A DNA stretch of 64,000 bases from Acrocarpospora phusangensis (GCF_016862995.1 NZ_BOOA01000040.1:1-64000), one strand, 5' to 3'; numbered from the stretch's first letter, positions 35,227 through 44,094 are shown. Program-made: numbers and translations. The notes: generated by a model from the sequence alone, not told the origin.

Positions 35227-36185
35227 TGGGTCACCTCACGTCGCTGGAGCACCCGGAGCACGACCACCGAGACGCCCGCGACCAGCGCGAGCATCACCGC
35301 GGCCAGCGCCGAGGAGTAGCCGATCCGGTTGCCCACGAAGGCCTCCTTCACGACCTGGAAGGCCATGGTGGCGGTGGTCCCGGTGCCGGGCCCGCCGTTC
35401 GTGATCACCTGGATCTGGTCGTACGCCTTGAAGCCGGTGATCAGCAGCATCACGGTGTTGATGGTCAGCGCCGGGGCCAGCATCGGCCAGGTCACGTTCC
35501 GGAACCGGGCCAGTCCGCCGGCGCCGTCGATGGCCGCCGCCTCCTGGAGCTCCCGCGGCACGCCCTGCAGCCCGGCCAGGTAGACCACCACGCAGAAGCC
35601 GAGCATCTGCCAGGTGATGATCCACGCGATCGAGTAGAGCGCGAGTTCCGGGTCGGACAGCCAGCCGGGCGGGTCGGTCACCCCCAGGCCGCGCAGCGCC
35701 GAGTTGAGCAGGCCGTCGTCGGTGAGCACGGCCCGCCAGATGACGCTGATCACCACCGAGCTGAGCACGACCGGGGTGAAGAACACCCCGCGCAGCGCCA
35801 GGTACAGCTTGGACGGCCGGTCCAGCAGCATCGCGACCAGCAGCCCGCCGACGTTCGCCAGCACCGTCACGATGAGCGTGATGATCACCGTGTTGGTGAG
35901 CGCCTGCAGGAACTCCGGGTCGCCGGTGAGCGTGACGTAGTTGCGGAACCCGACGAACTCGGTCGGCGGGTTGAACGGGTTGCGGTTGGTGAGGCTGTAG
36001 TAGCCGGTCATCAGGATGGGCAGCAGGACGAACAGTCCGTACGCCACCAGGCCGGGCAGGGCGAACAGGGCGAAACGCCCCAGCTTGGGGGCCAGCCTGG
36101 CCGGTCGCCGAGCCCGGGAGGGCTGTGGGCGCGGACGCGTGGCGAGCCGGCGCTCGCCACGGACCACGTGCTTCGTGTCAGCCAT
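35223..36185 (-). CDS. CUT1 sugar ABC permease (MalF/UgpA type)
   Basis: This 320-aa permease has an Arg-rich cytoplasmic N terminus (RPQPSRARRPARLAPK), six helices and the EAA loop RELQEAAAIDGAGGLARFRNVTWPML. It starts directly after the stop of the solute-binding protein, with no base between. It pairs with the MalG-type permease as the transmembrane channel. Confidence 0.92.
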   Translation of the reverse strand: MADTKHVVRGERRLATRPRPQPSRARRPARLAPKLGRFALFALPGLVAYGLFVLLPILMTGYYSLTNRNPFNPPTEFVGFRNYVTLTGDPEFLQALTNTVIITLIVTVLANVGGLLVAMLLDRPSKLYLALRGVFFTPVVLSSVVISVIWRAVLTDDGLLNSALRGLGVTDPPGWLSDPELALYSIAWIITWQMLGFCVVVYLAGLQGVPRELQEAAAIDGAGGLARFRNVTWPMLAPALTINTVMLLITGFKAYDQIQVITNGGPGTGTTATMAFQVVKEAFVGNRIGYSSALAAVMLALVAGVSVVVLRVLQRREVTQ

Positions 36186-37502
36186 CTACTGGGTTGCCTT
36201 GGCGTACTGCTCGTCGAGGTAGGCGGCGAACTCCTCGGCCGTCTTCTTGCCGGTGATCAGGTCCTGCACCGCCAGCGCCGTGGCGTCGGCCAGTCCGGGC
36301 GGCAGCGAGGCGTCCCCCGCCTCCTGGGAGAAGGCGTTGACGATCGAGCCGTCCTTCATGCCCTGGTCGTAGATGGCGACCGTGGCCTGGTAGACGGGGC
36401 CCATGTCGGTCGGCGGGACATAGCCCTTGATCGCCGGGATGGAGCCGTCGGCCTTGACGAAGGCGTCGTTGTTCTCCTTGTCCTCGTCGAAGGCCAGCGC
36501 CCACTTCTTGGCCAGTTCGACGTTCTTGGCCGAGGAGCTGACCAGGGTGCCGCCGCCGGTGAAGGTCGGGGTGACGGGGGAGCCGTCGTCGGACGGCCAC
36601 GGGAACGCGCCGATCTCGAAGCCCGGCTTGTTGTTGTCGGCCGAGGTCGCGAACCAGGAGCCCATGGGGTACATGGCGCCCTTGCCGTCGCGGAAGGCCT
36701 GCTCGCCGTCGGCGTACGAGCGGCTGAGGCCGGCCTTGTCGATGTAGCCCTTCGCGGCCAGGTCGGCGATCTTGCCGGCGGCCTTCACGAAGTCGGGGTC
36801 GGCGAACTTGACCTCGCCGGCCCGCCGCTTGACCAGCCAGTCCGGCGTCTTCTTGTAGACGTCGGTGGCCACGGTGCCGGTCAGCGGGTACATGTCCGCC
36901 CAGGTGTCCGCGCCGCCGCCGCTGACGATCATCGCGGTGAACCCGGCCTTCTTCAGCTTCTCCGAGGCGTCCAGCAGCTCCTGGTACGTCTTGGGGGTCT
37001 CGGTCACCCCCGCTTTGGAGAACTGGTCCTTGTTGTAGTAGACAACCGGGATGACCTGCGTGTTGTACGGCAACTGGTAGACCTTGCCGTCGATCGCCCC
37101 CGCCGCAGGCGCGGTGAAGTCGGCCAGCTCCTCCGGCGTGAACGGAGCGAGCTTGCCTGCTTCGGCGAACCCGGCCGGGTTGACCGACTGGAGGATGTCC
37201 GGCAGGTTGCCGGCGGCGTCGAGCTGCTTGGCGTACGCGGTCCTGTCCACGTTGGGGGTGACCAGCTTCTTGATCTTCACGCCGGGCACCTTGGCGGTGG
37301 CGCGGGCGATGGCGGCGTCCCAGAACGCCGCGTTCAGGTTGGGGGTCTCGAAGACCAGGAAGGACAGCTCGACCTCGCCGGCCGCCCCGCTGGCGGCGGG
37401 CGCTCCGGCCGGTTCCTGGGTGCCCATTCCGCAACCCGCGGCCACCAGCATGCTGGTCACCGTTAGTGCTATCGATCTGCGCACAAATGTGGATCTGCGC
37501 AC
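36186..37502 (-). CDS. Sugar ABC transporter solute-binding lipoprotein (CUT1)
   Basis: The 438-aa lipoprotein starts at GTG 37502 with AAGGAGG 8 bases before it. The signal ends in LVAAGC (Cys near residue 23). The mature protein is an extracellular solute-binding fold of family 1 (ELSFLVFETPNLNAAFWD, GKVYQLPYNTQVIPVVYYNKDQF, AMYPMGSWFATSADNN). It is the first gene of the mannoside operon, just downstream of the LacI operator. The ligand is presumably a mannose-containing oligosaccharide, inferred from the GH38 gene. Confidence 0.92.
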   Translation of the reverse strand: MRRSTFVRRSIALTVTSMLVAAGCGMGTQEPAGAPAASGAAGEVELSFLVFETPNLNAAFWDAAIARATAKVPGVKIKKLVTPNVDRTAYAKQLDAAGNLPDILQSVNPAGFAEAGKLAPFTPEELADFTAPAAGAIDGKVYQLPYNTQVIPVVYYNKDQFSKAGVTETPKTYQELLDASEKLKKAGFTAMIVSGGGADTWADMYPLTGTVATDVYKKTPDWLVKRRAGEVKFADPDFVKAAGKIADLAAKGYIDKAGLSRSYADGEQAFRDGKGAMYPMGSWFATSADNNKPGFEIGAFPWPSDDGSPVTPTFTGGGTLVSSSAKNVELAKKWALAFDEDKENNDAFVKADGSIPAIKGYVPPTDMGPVYQATVAIYDQGMKDGSIVNAFSQEAGDASLPPGLADATALAVQDLITGKKTAEEFAAYLDEQYAKATQ

Positions 37503-37548
37503 TGCACAGCCCTCCTTGCTCCAGTTCGGCTCCCCGGAGCCGGGGTGA

Positions 37549-37560
37549 GATAACGTTATC
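37549..37560. promoter_or_regulatory. LacI-type operator
   Basis: GATAACGTTATC is a perfect 12-bp palindrome with the central CG typical of LacI-family sites. It lies 46 bases before the solute-binding gene and 117 bases before the divergent LacI gene. It should control the mannoside operon and perhaps the regulator itself. Confidence 0.8.
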
Positions 37561-37676
37561 CCGAAAGGTAGAGTGTTACCCCGAGGTTTCAAAGAGCGAG
37601 GACGGCAACGAATTGGTCACAGCCCCTGGCGGAACACCCGATGGCGTTCGGCGGCGATCATGAGAATGATGGGCAC

Positions 37677-38687
37677 ATGCACGGTGAGGTGAACAGGCGC
37701 GCCAAGACCCGGCGGCCGACGATGGTCGACGTCGCCCGGGAGGCGGGCGTCGCGCTGCGCACGGTGTCGCGCGTGGTCAACGACGACGCGACGGTCGGGG
37801 CCGAACTGGCCAGACGGGTACACGACGCGATCGCCGCGCTCGGCTACCGGCCGGACGAACGGGCCAGGCACCTGCGCCTGGGCGTGACCGGCACCCTCGG
37901 CGCGGCCGTCCGCCAGCTCTCCCACGTCAACCCGGTGCTGCGGGCCGTCGAACGCGCCGCCAGGGCCGCCGACCTGATGGTGCTGGCCGCCTCCACCGAG
38001 GACGACGAGCGGCTGGAACGCCGCGTGGTCGAGTCCATGTGCCGCCGCCGCTTCGACGGGATCGTGCTGGAGCCCATCGGCGCCGACCACGGCTACCTGC
38101 TGCCGGAACTGGCCGCCGGGCTGTCCCTGGTCGCGGTGGACCGGCCGGTCCTCGGCCTGGACGTGGACTGCGTGATCTCCGACAACGCGGCGGGCATCCG
38201 GGCCGCCTACGCCCACCTCGCCGGGTACGGCCACCGCCGCATCGCGTACGTGGGCGACGACGAGCGCATCTTCACCGCGCAGGAACGTGCCACCGCGTTC
38301 CGGGCCTGCGCCGCCGAGGCCGGGGCCGCGCTGGACGGGATGGTGCACACCGGGCCGATAGAGCGGGCCAGGATCGCGGACGCCGTCGCCACCGCGCGCG
38401 GGCGCGGCGCGACGGCCGTCATCACGGGGAACGCCACGATCAGCGTCGAGGTGGTGCGCGCCCTCCCCGATCGGGACACGGCCATCGTCGGCTTCGACGA
38501 CTCCGAGCTGGCCACCTTGTTACGGCCCGACCTGACCGTGGTGGCCCAGGACGACCAGGCCATCGGGTCCACCGCCATCGACCTGCTGCGGGCCCGCATC
38601 GCCGACCACAGCCGCCCGGTCCACCGGGTCACGGTCCCGGTGGAGCTGCTCGCCCGGGGTTCGGGCGAACAGCCCCCACCGGCCTAG
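37677..38687 (+). CDS. LacI family transcriptional regulator
   Basis: The 336-aa repressor has the LacI helix-turn-helix PTMVDVAREAGVALRTVSRVVNDDATVG (about residues 14-42) and hinge YRPDERARHLRLG, then the periplasmic-binding-like sugar domain (GFDDSELATLLRPDLTVV). It is divergent from the sugar operon it presumably represses in the absence of the inducing mannoside. ATG 37677 is used; a GTG at 37689 is an alternative. Leu282 is a TTA codon. It converges with the next gene, overlapping 4 bases. Confidence 0.9.
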   Translation: MHGEVNRRAKTRRPTMVDVAREAGVALRTVSRVVNDDATVGAELARRVHDAIAALGYRPDERARHLRLGVTGTLGAAVRQLSHVNPVLRAVERAARAADLMVLAASTEDDERLERRVVESMCRRRFDGIVLEPIGADHGYLLPELAAGLSLVAVDRPVLGLDVDCVISDNAAGIRAAYAHLAGYGHRRIAYVGDDERIFTAQERATAFRACAAEAGAALDGMVHTGPIERARIADAVATARGRGATAVITGNATISVEVVRALPDRDTAIVGFDDSELATLLRPDLTVVAQDDQAIGSTAIDLLRARIADHSRPVHRVTVPVELLARGSGEQPPPA

Positions 38688-40213
38688 ACTTGCGCTTCCT
38701 TCGCGCACCGGAAGCCGTTCCTGGGCGTCTCCAGCGTGATCAGGTACTTGTCCACGATGTCGGTCACGCAGAAGGAGCTGATGTAGCCGCCGTGCCCGTC
38801 GGCGTCGTTGGTCAGCAGCACGCCCGAGCTCAGGTGGTTGGCCAGCGCCACCGCCTCCCGGTACGGCGTCGCCGGGTCGCGCAGCGTGCCCACCACCAGG
38901 ATGGGCGGCGCGCCCTTGGCCCGCATCGACCGGGGCACCGGCGTCGCCTTGGCCGGCCACAGCGAGCACGCGTCGAACTTGTTCCGCTTCGGGCGCGGGT
39001 TGTCGAGGCAGTTGATCGCCCGGAAGGCCGGGTCCTGGTTGCTGTAGGTGCCGTCCTTACGGCGCTCGTAGTAGTGGTCCGCGTAGATCAGCAGGCCGGT
39101 GCCGTCGCCCTTGAACGCCAGGCTCAGCGACAGGCGCAGGCCCGGCCACTCGAACTTGCTGTACAGCGCGGAGAACCAGCCGGTGTGCGCGAGGCTGAAG
39201 GTGACCTTCCGGTCGTCGATCCGGTTGGGGAACGGCTTCTTGTCCACCTTCTCGAACATCGCGTTCGTCTTGCGTACGGCGCGGTCGATGTCGCTCTTGG
39301 TGCCGCGGCCCTTGAAGGGGCAGTCCTTCTGCTTGAAGCAGTCCTTCAGGAAGGAGACGTAGGCGTCGTTGAAGCCCTGGCTCTGCCCGGCGTTCTGCTC
39401 CTCCTGCGACTTGGCCGGGTCCATGGCCGCGTCCAGGGCGAGGGCGCGGACGTTGTGGGGGAACAGGTGGGCGTAGACGGTGCCCAGGTAGGTGCCGTAC
39501 GAGATGCCGAGGTAGGTGAGCTTGGGGTCGCCGAGCGCGGCGCGGAGCACGTCCATGTCGCGGGCGGCGTTGAGGGTGCCGACGTGGCCGAGCAGCTTGC
39601 CCGAGCGCTCCTCGCACGCGTCGACGAAACGCTGCGCCGCGGTCTCGATCAGCCGGATCTCGGCCTTGGTCTCGGGGCTGGTGTCCATCGCGAACTCGGC
39701 GTCGCGTTCCTTGTCGGTGAAACAGTTGACGGGGGCGGACTCGCCGACGCCGCGGGGGTCGAAGCCGACCAGGTCGAAGCGCTTGCCCAGGCGGGCCTTG
39801 AGGACGGCGGCGATGCCGCGGGCCATCTGGACGCCGGACCCGCCGGGGCCGCCCGGGTTCATCAGCAGCGAGCCGATCTTCTGGCCGGAGGCGGGGGTGC
39901 GGATCACACTGATCTTGATCTGGTCGCCTTCGGGCTTGGTGTAGTCGAGCGGCACGGTCAGCTTGGCGCACTCGAAGCCGTCGCGGCAGTCGCTCCAGAA
40001 CAGTTGCTGGCTGTAGTAACCCTCCAGACCGGCCGGCGCGGCGGGCATCTCCCCCCGGGGCTCGGCCGGCTGGTCGCCGCCGTCGCCCGTCGGCGCGGTG
40101 TCACGGAAGTTGGGCGGTACGTCGGCCAGGGCCGTCTGGCCGGGGAGAACGAGCGCGGAGGCGAAGAGCCCAGCGGCCAACGTCATCATCAATCGGGGGG
40201 CGGCGCGTCCCAT
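38684..40213 (-). CDS. Secreted S33 alpha/beta-hydrolase (tripeptidyl aminopeptidase-like)
   Basis: The 509-aa protein has a signal peptide (cut near ALADV, residue 31). Motifs are MNPGGPGGSG (oxyanion), DPRGVGESAPV, nucleophile Ser in YLGISYGTYLG, acid in VGTLRDPATPY and His in DGHGGY. They match the Streptomyces SlpD/SlpE and Tap family, which release N-terminal tripeptides outside the cell. It is a second copy of this type in the window, unlike the 11120 protein in its C-terminal part. The gene faces a 560-base gap shared with the GH95-like gene. Confidence 0.88.
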   Translation of the reverse strand: MGRAAPRLMMTLAAGLFASALVLPGQTALADVPPNFRDTAPTGDGGDQPAEPRGEMPAAPAGLEGYYSQQLFWSDCRDGFECAKLTVPLDYTKPEGDQIKISVIRTPASGQKIGSLLMNPGGPGGSGVQMARGIAAVLKARLGKRFDLVGFDPRGVGESAPVNCFTDKERDAEFAMDTSPETKAEIRLIETAAQRFVDACEERSGKLLGHVGTLNAARDMDVLRAALGDPKLTYLGISYGTYLGTVYAHLFPHNVRALALDAAMDPAKSQEEQNAGQSQGFNDAYVSFLKDCFKQKDCPFKGRGTKSDIDRAVRKTNAMFEKVDKKPFPNRIDDRKVTFSLAHTGWFSALYSKFEWPGLRLSLSLAFKGDGTGLLIYADHYYERRKDGTYSNQDPAFRAINCLDNPRPKRNKFDACSLWPAKATPVPRSMRAKGAPPILVVGTLRDPATPYREAVALANHLSSGVLLTNDADGHGGYISSFCVTDIVDKYLITLETPRNGFRCAKEAQV

Positions 40214-40370
40214 AGGTGTCTTCCTCGCTGAAGCAGCCGTTCTCGGGTTCCCCCGTATTGCCGCATGCGCTGGTAGACGTCCGCTTTCAAGCCGCTTTCA
40301 GCCCTCTGATCCCATCCCCGCGCGCCTCCCGAGGACCATCCGGCCGGCAGGGTCGCCACCGGCGATCTTG

Positions 40371-40382
40371 ATACATCCGATG
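40371..40382 (-). promoter_or_regulatory. ATACATCCGATG site (fucose-locus motif, copy 1)
   Basis: This exact 12-mer, read on the plus strand, equals the reverse complement of the site at 44083-44094 and differs by one base from that at 44015-44026. A degenerate relative, ACATCCAATGT, lies at 40514-40524 near the putative promoter of the GH95-like gene. Confidence 0.6.
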
Positions 40383-40571
40383 AGTGCGGAAATTGTTGAG
40401 GGGGTTTCGGGCGGCGTTCGACAAAAATCCCCGCAGCTCGACCCCGGTGCTGGGTATTTCTGATCGATTTTGTTGGATAAGTAGTCAGTCAGCAGGCTAT
40501 TGACGCCTCAAAGACATCCAATGTTAACTGCGCCTGACAGTCCCGAACTGGTGTTGGTGCGATGGCCTAGG

Positions 40572-40588
40572 CCACTGATCACCAGTGG
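40572..40588 (+). repeat. Small hairpin in the GH95 leader
   Basis: CCACTG pairs with CAGTGG around ATCAC. It lies in the expected untranslated leader, before the larger repeat at 40610-40677. Confidence 0.35.
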
Positions 40589-40609
40589 TGCACATCGGGT
40601 CTGTGCTGC

Positions 40610-40677
40610 GCAGAGGGGCCTTCGGGTCGTACACCGGTCGCCGATTGCCGGGCGTCCGGCCATGGGGGCCCCTCTGC
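40610..40677 (+). repeat. Long-loop inverted repeat in the GH95 leader
   Basis: GCAGAGGGGCC (40610-40620) is the perfect complement of GGCCCCTCTGC (40667-40677). The 46-base loop has further CCGG-type pairings. A stable RNA element of about 68 nt would form some 100 bases before the start codon, as in an attenuator or a riboregulator. Confidence 0.5.
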
Positions 40678-40769
40678 CAGGCTCCGCTACCCCCGCCCCC
40701 CAGTCACGCATTGCGGCGCCAATCGTGCACGACCCCGCAACCCTTCGCCGGTCGCGAGGAAGCGAGATC

Positions 40770-40775
40770 ATGTAA
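40770..40775 (+). other. Start-stop codon pair (ATG TAA) before the GH95-like gene
   Basis: ATG (40770) is directly followed by TAA and then by the ATG of the GH95-like gene at 40776. The GAGGAAG ribosome site (40756-40762) is better spaced for the first ATG (7 bases) than for the gene's own start (13 bases). A ribosome may start, stop and reinitiate here. Confidence 0.5.
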
Positions 40776-43700
40776 ATGAGGCTTCAACGAATCCTGCTGG
40801 TGTCGCTGCTGACGTGCGGACTGGGACTGACCGCCGTGCCGACGCCGGCGGTGGCCTCGACCACCGACCACGCCTTCGACCAGGCCGGCGGGACCCTCAA
40901 CGTCAACCGCGCGGCGTACATGTCGAAGCACGACATCGTGTACAACCGGCCGAACACCAACCCGCTGCACGGGCTCACGGTGGGCAACGGCAAGACGGGC
41001 GCGATGGTGTGGCACCAGAACGGCCTCACCATGCAGGTCGGCGGCGTGGACCTGTCCCAGCAGTCCGCCTTCGGCGCGGGCCTGCTCAACCTGCAGACCA
41101 GCCCGGCCATGGACAGCGGCTACTCGACCTACCAGCAGCGCCTGTCCCTGTACGACGGCACCCTCACCACCAAGTACGACAACAACCGCACGGTCACCGT
41201 GATGGGCTCGCCCGGCTCCGAGGTCATGGGCATCCACGTCGACGACTCCCGCTCCGGCGTGTCGAACATCTCCTTCGACCTCAGCATGTGGGACCCGAGC
41301 ACCGTCCAGAACATGGGCGACGTGCCCGACCTGAACACCTGGCGGACCATCTCCACGTTCGCCGACAGCACCGCCGCCGGCGTCAGCCGCGGCCAGACCG
41401 ACGCCAACAACTTCGGCTACACCCTGGCCGCCACCGTCGAGGGCGCCGGCTTCACCACCCAGGTGGTCAACTCCCGCACGGTCCGGATCACCATCACGCC
41501 GACCGCCAGTTACACCATCTGGTTCACCGCGGCCAGCCGGATCAACTCGCCCGGCCTCAACTCGGTGACCCAGGCGCGCAACCAGCTGAACGCCGTGAAG
41601 TCCACCGGCTACGGCACCACGTTCACCAACTACAAGAACTGGTGGAACGCGTTCTGGGCCAAGTCGTTCGTGCAGTACTCGAACGGCTCCAAGGACGCGG
41701 ACTACATGGAGAACGTGTACTACCTGAGCACGTACATGATCGCCTCCGCGGGCTTCGGCAACTACCCGGCGCACTTCATCAACGGGAACTTCCGGGCGAC
41801 GCAGGACCAGACCAAGTGGAGCAACGCGTACTGGTACTGGAACCAGCGGGACGTCTACTACTCGTTCCTGGCGTCCAACCACACCGACATGTACAACACG
41901 TTCAACCGGTTGCAGAGCCGGAACTACAACGCGCTGAAGGCGTACACGCAGACCAGGTACGGAGTGGACGCCCTCTGGGTGCCCGAGACGATGGGCTGGG
42001 ACGGCAACGCGCGCGGCACGATCAACAGCGACTACACCAAGAACATCCTGTCCACGGGCACCGAGGCCGCGTACAGCATGTATCTGCAGTACCGGTACAC
42101 GAACGACCTCAACTACCTGCAGACCGTGGCGTATCCGTTCATGCGGGAGTCGGTGAAGCTGTACCAGGCGCTGCTGTCCTTCGACAGCGCGACAGGTAAG
42201 TACTACATGGCCAACTCCAACTCGCACGAGACCTACTGGAACGTGCGGAACGCCATCACCGACCTCACCTCGGTGCGGCTGCTCTTCCCGCTGACGATCG
42301 CGGTCAGCCAGCAGCTGGGCGTGGACGCGAACCTGCGGGCCGGCTGGCAGAACGTCCTGAACAACCTGGTCGCGTACAACGTCGTCAACAACGCCTACCA
42401 GCCGCACCAGCCGCCGATCTCGCAGACCCGCAACGGCGAGAACGTGGCCGCCGAGATCATCTGGCCGTACGACCTGACGGGCATCGGCTACCTCGACTAC
42501 TCGACCGCCCTGCAGACCTGGAACGTGCGTCCGTTCCCGTACGGCAACGTGTGGGCCAACGACCACGCCCAGGCGGCCCGGCTCGGGCTCGGCGACCAGA
42601 CCTACAACGGCATGAAGACCATGCTGCAGAAGTACCAGAACTACCCGAACGGCATGACCAACAACACCAACGGCGTCTTCGAGTACCTCGGCATCCACCT
42701 GGTCGCCATGAACGAGGCGCTGATGCAGAGCTACAACGACAAGATCAGGGTCTTCCCGGCGGTCCCGACCGACTCCACCTTCGTCGGCAAGTTCACCCTG
42801 CTCGCCAAGGACGGCCACCTGGTCAGCTCGGAACGCGAGGGCGGCGAGATCAAGTACGTCGGCCTCAAGTCCCTGTACGGCAAGCAGGCCACCGTGGTGA
42901 ACCCGTGGGGCACCCAGCAGGTCCGGGTCCGCCGCACCTCCGACAACGCGATCATCACCACCAGCTCGGCCGCCGAGATCAGCTTCGCCACCGCGGCGAA
43001 CACGGTCTACGTGGTGGAGCGCACCGCCAAGCTGCTCTCCGCGTACACCTCGACCCAGCTGACCGGCACCGCCAACCAGGTCCAGAAGGCCCTGTCCGGC
43101 ACCGCCTCCACGCTGGGCCTCAACGGCACCGGCGGCGGCCTGGTCAACAACACCGACCTCACCTACGACTCCGGCTGGCACCACACCACCGCGCGCGGGT
43201 ACGGCGACTACAACGACGACACCCACCACAGCACCACGGTGAACGCCGCCGCGACCTACACCTTCACCGGGACCGGGATCGAGATCCTCTCCGAGCGGTT
43301 CAGCGACATGGGGAACATGGACGTCTACATCGACAACGTGTTCCAGCAGAACGTGAACCTGTTCCTGTCGGGGGCCCGCCAGGCCCAGCAGGTCGTCTAC
43401 GCCAAGACCGGCCTGAGCAACGGCCAGCACACGCTCCGGGTGGTCAACAAGACGACCTCGGTGGGCATGATCGACGCCCTCCGCATCACCACCGGCTCGA
43501 CCCCGCCGACCGGCACCATCGTGGCCCTGCGCTCCCGGGCCAACAACCAGTACGTGACGGCCGCCAACGGGGTCGCGCTGATCGCCAGCTCGGCGACGGT
43601 GGGCGCCGGCCAGCGGTTCGAACGGGTGGACCTGGGCAACGGCAACATCGCGCTCAAGGCGCTGGTCAACAACCAGTTCGTGGCCGCGGAGAACGCGGGC

Positions 43701-43901
43701 GCCCAGCCGCTCATCGCCAACCGGCCCTCGGCCGGCTCCTGGGAGACGTTCGCCCTGGTGAACAACCCCAACGGCTCCGTCAGCCTGCGCGCCACGGTCA
43801 ACAACAGGTACGTCTGCGCGGAGGGCGGCGGCGCCCAGTCGCTGATCGCCAACCGGGAAGCCATCGGACCATGGGAGCAGTTCGATTTGGTCGCCGGCTG
43901 A
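40776..43901 (+). CDS. Secreted GH95-like glycosidase with C-terminal fascin-like trefoil
   Basis: The 1041-aa protein has a signal peptide (cut near AVAST, residue 28), an N-terminal beta domain (GLTVGNGKTGAMVWHQNGL), and an (alpha/alpha)6 catalytic region related to GH95 (NYPAHFINGNFRATQ, WNQRDVYYSFLASNH, IRVFPAVP). A beta domain of about 130 residues follows (TYTFTGTGIEILSERFSDMGNMDVYIDN). The last 125 residues form a fascin-like beta-trefoil with three repeats (LRSRANNQYVTA, LKALVNNQFVAAE, LRATVNNRYVCAE), probably binding sugars. Next to L-fuconate dehydratase, an extracellular alpha-L-fucosidase is likely but not proven. It ends at a strong terminator. Confidence 0.8.
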   Translation: MRLQRILLVSLLTCGLGLTAVPTPAVASTTDHAFDQAGGTLNVNRAAYMSKHDIVYNRPNTNPLHGLTVGNGKTGAMVWHQNGLTMQVGGVDLSQQSAFGAGLLNLQTSPAMDSGYSTYQQRLSLYDGTLTTKYDNNRTVTVMGSPGSEVMGIHVDDSRSGVSNISFDLSMWDPSTVQNMGDVPDLNTWRTISTFADSTAAGVSRGQTDANNFGYTLAATVEGAGFTTQVVNSRTVRITITPTASYTIWFTAASRINSPGLNSVTQARNQLNAVKSTGYGTTFTNYKNWWNAFWAKSFVQYSNGSKDADYMENVYYLSTYMIASAGFGNYPAHFINGNFRATQDQTKWSNAYWYWNQRDVYYSFLASNHTDMYNTFNRLQSRNYNALKAYTQTRYGVDALWVPETMGWDGNARGTINSDYTKNILSTGTEAAYSMYLQYRYTNDLNYLQTVAYPFMRESVKLYQALLSFDSATGKYYMANSNSHETYWNVRNAITDLTSVRLLFPLTIAVSQQLGVDANLRAGWQNVLNNLVAYNVVNNAYQPHQPPISQTRNGENVAAEIIWPYDLTGIGYLDYSTALQTWNVRPFPYGNVWANDHAQAARLGLGDQTYNGMKTMLQKYQNYPNGMTNNTNGVFEYLGIHLVAMNEALMQSYNDKIRVFPAVPTDSTFVGKFTLLAKDGHLVSSEREGGEIKYVGLKSLYGKQATVVNPWGTQQVRVRRTSDNAIITTSSAAEISFATAANTVYVVERTAKLLSAYTSTQLTGTANQVQKALSGTASTLGLNGTGGGLVNNTDLTYDSGWHHTTARGYGDYNDDTHHSTTVNAAATYTFTGTGIEILSERFSDMGNMDVYIDNVFQQNVNLFLSGARQAQQVVYAKTGLSNGQHTLRVVNKTTSVGMIDALRITTGSTPPTGTIVALRSRANNQYVTAANGVALIASSATVGAGQRFERVDLGNGNIALKALVNNQFVAAENAGAQPLIANRPSAGSWETFALVNNPNGSVSLRATVNNRYVCAEGGGAQSLIANREAIGPWEQFDLVAG

Positions 43902-43952
43902 CCTAGCTGATACCGAGCTGATACCTCTACACACCTTCAAATCGTCTAATGT

Positions 43953-43984
43953 CCGACCGGCGGTGGTTTTCCACCGCCGGTCGG
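43953..43984 (+). terminator. Strong terminator after the second GH95-like gene
   Basis: A perfect 14-bp stem (43953-43966 with 43971-43984) closed by a TTTT loop lies about 50 bases after the stop. Confidence 0.85.
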
Positions 43985-44014
43985 CGGCGTTGAAGCGCGC
44001 TTCACAGCCACAGT

Positions 44015-44026
44015 CATCCGATGTAT
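44015..44026 (+). promoter_or_regulatory. CATCCGATGTAT site (fucose-locus motif, copy 2)
   Basis: This copy lies 15 bases upstream of the minus-35 element of the fucD promoter. Its reverse complement, ATACATCGGATG, matches copies 1 and 3 at 11 of 12 positions. Confidence 0.6.
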
Positions 44027-44040
44027 TCTCGGCGCATCTC

Positions 44041-44070
44041 TTGACGTAACTCAGCAGTAAACGGCATGAT
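44041..44070 (+). promoter_or_regulatory. Candidate fucD operon promoter
   Basis: TTGACG (44041-44046) and CATGAT (44065-44070) are 18 bases apart. The predicted start of transcription is near 44077, between the two flanking operator-like sites. Confidence 0.5.
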
Positions 44071-44082
44071 TTAGAGACGAAA

Positions 44083-44094
44083 CATCGGATGTAT
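44083..44094 (+). promoter_or_regulatory. CATCGGATGTAT site (fucose-locus motif, copy 3)
   Basis: This copy lies just after the predicted transcription start, where a bound repressor would block the polymerase. It includes the palindrome ACATCGGATGT in its extended form (44082-44092). Confidence 0.6.

Larger units (their letters stand above)
40214..40775. other. Divergent regulatory region before the second GH95-like gene
   Basis: This 562-base gene-free stretch holds two ACATC-type sites (40371-40382 and 40514-40524), a TTGACG (40500-40505) that may be a minus-35 element, a long inverted repeat (40610-40677), and a start-stop codon pair just before the gene. If transcription starts near 40535 the leader would be about 240 nt. 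No coding frame is convincing. Confidence 0.6.

Noticed and set aside
30319-35319. A 5-kb open frame on the plus strand opposite the GH38 and permease genes
   Set aside because: It is antisense to well-recognised proteins, rich in Arg, Gly, Val and His, and shows no family motif. Long stop-free frames are expected opposite genes in DNA of such high GC.
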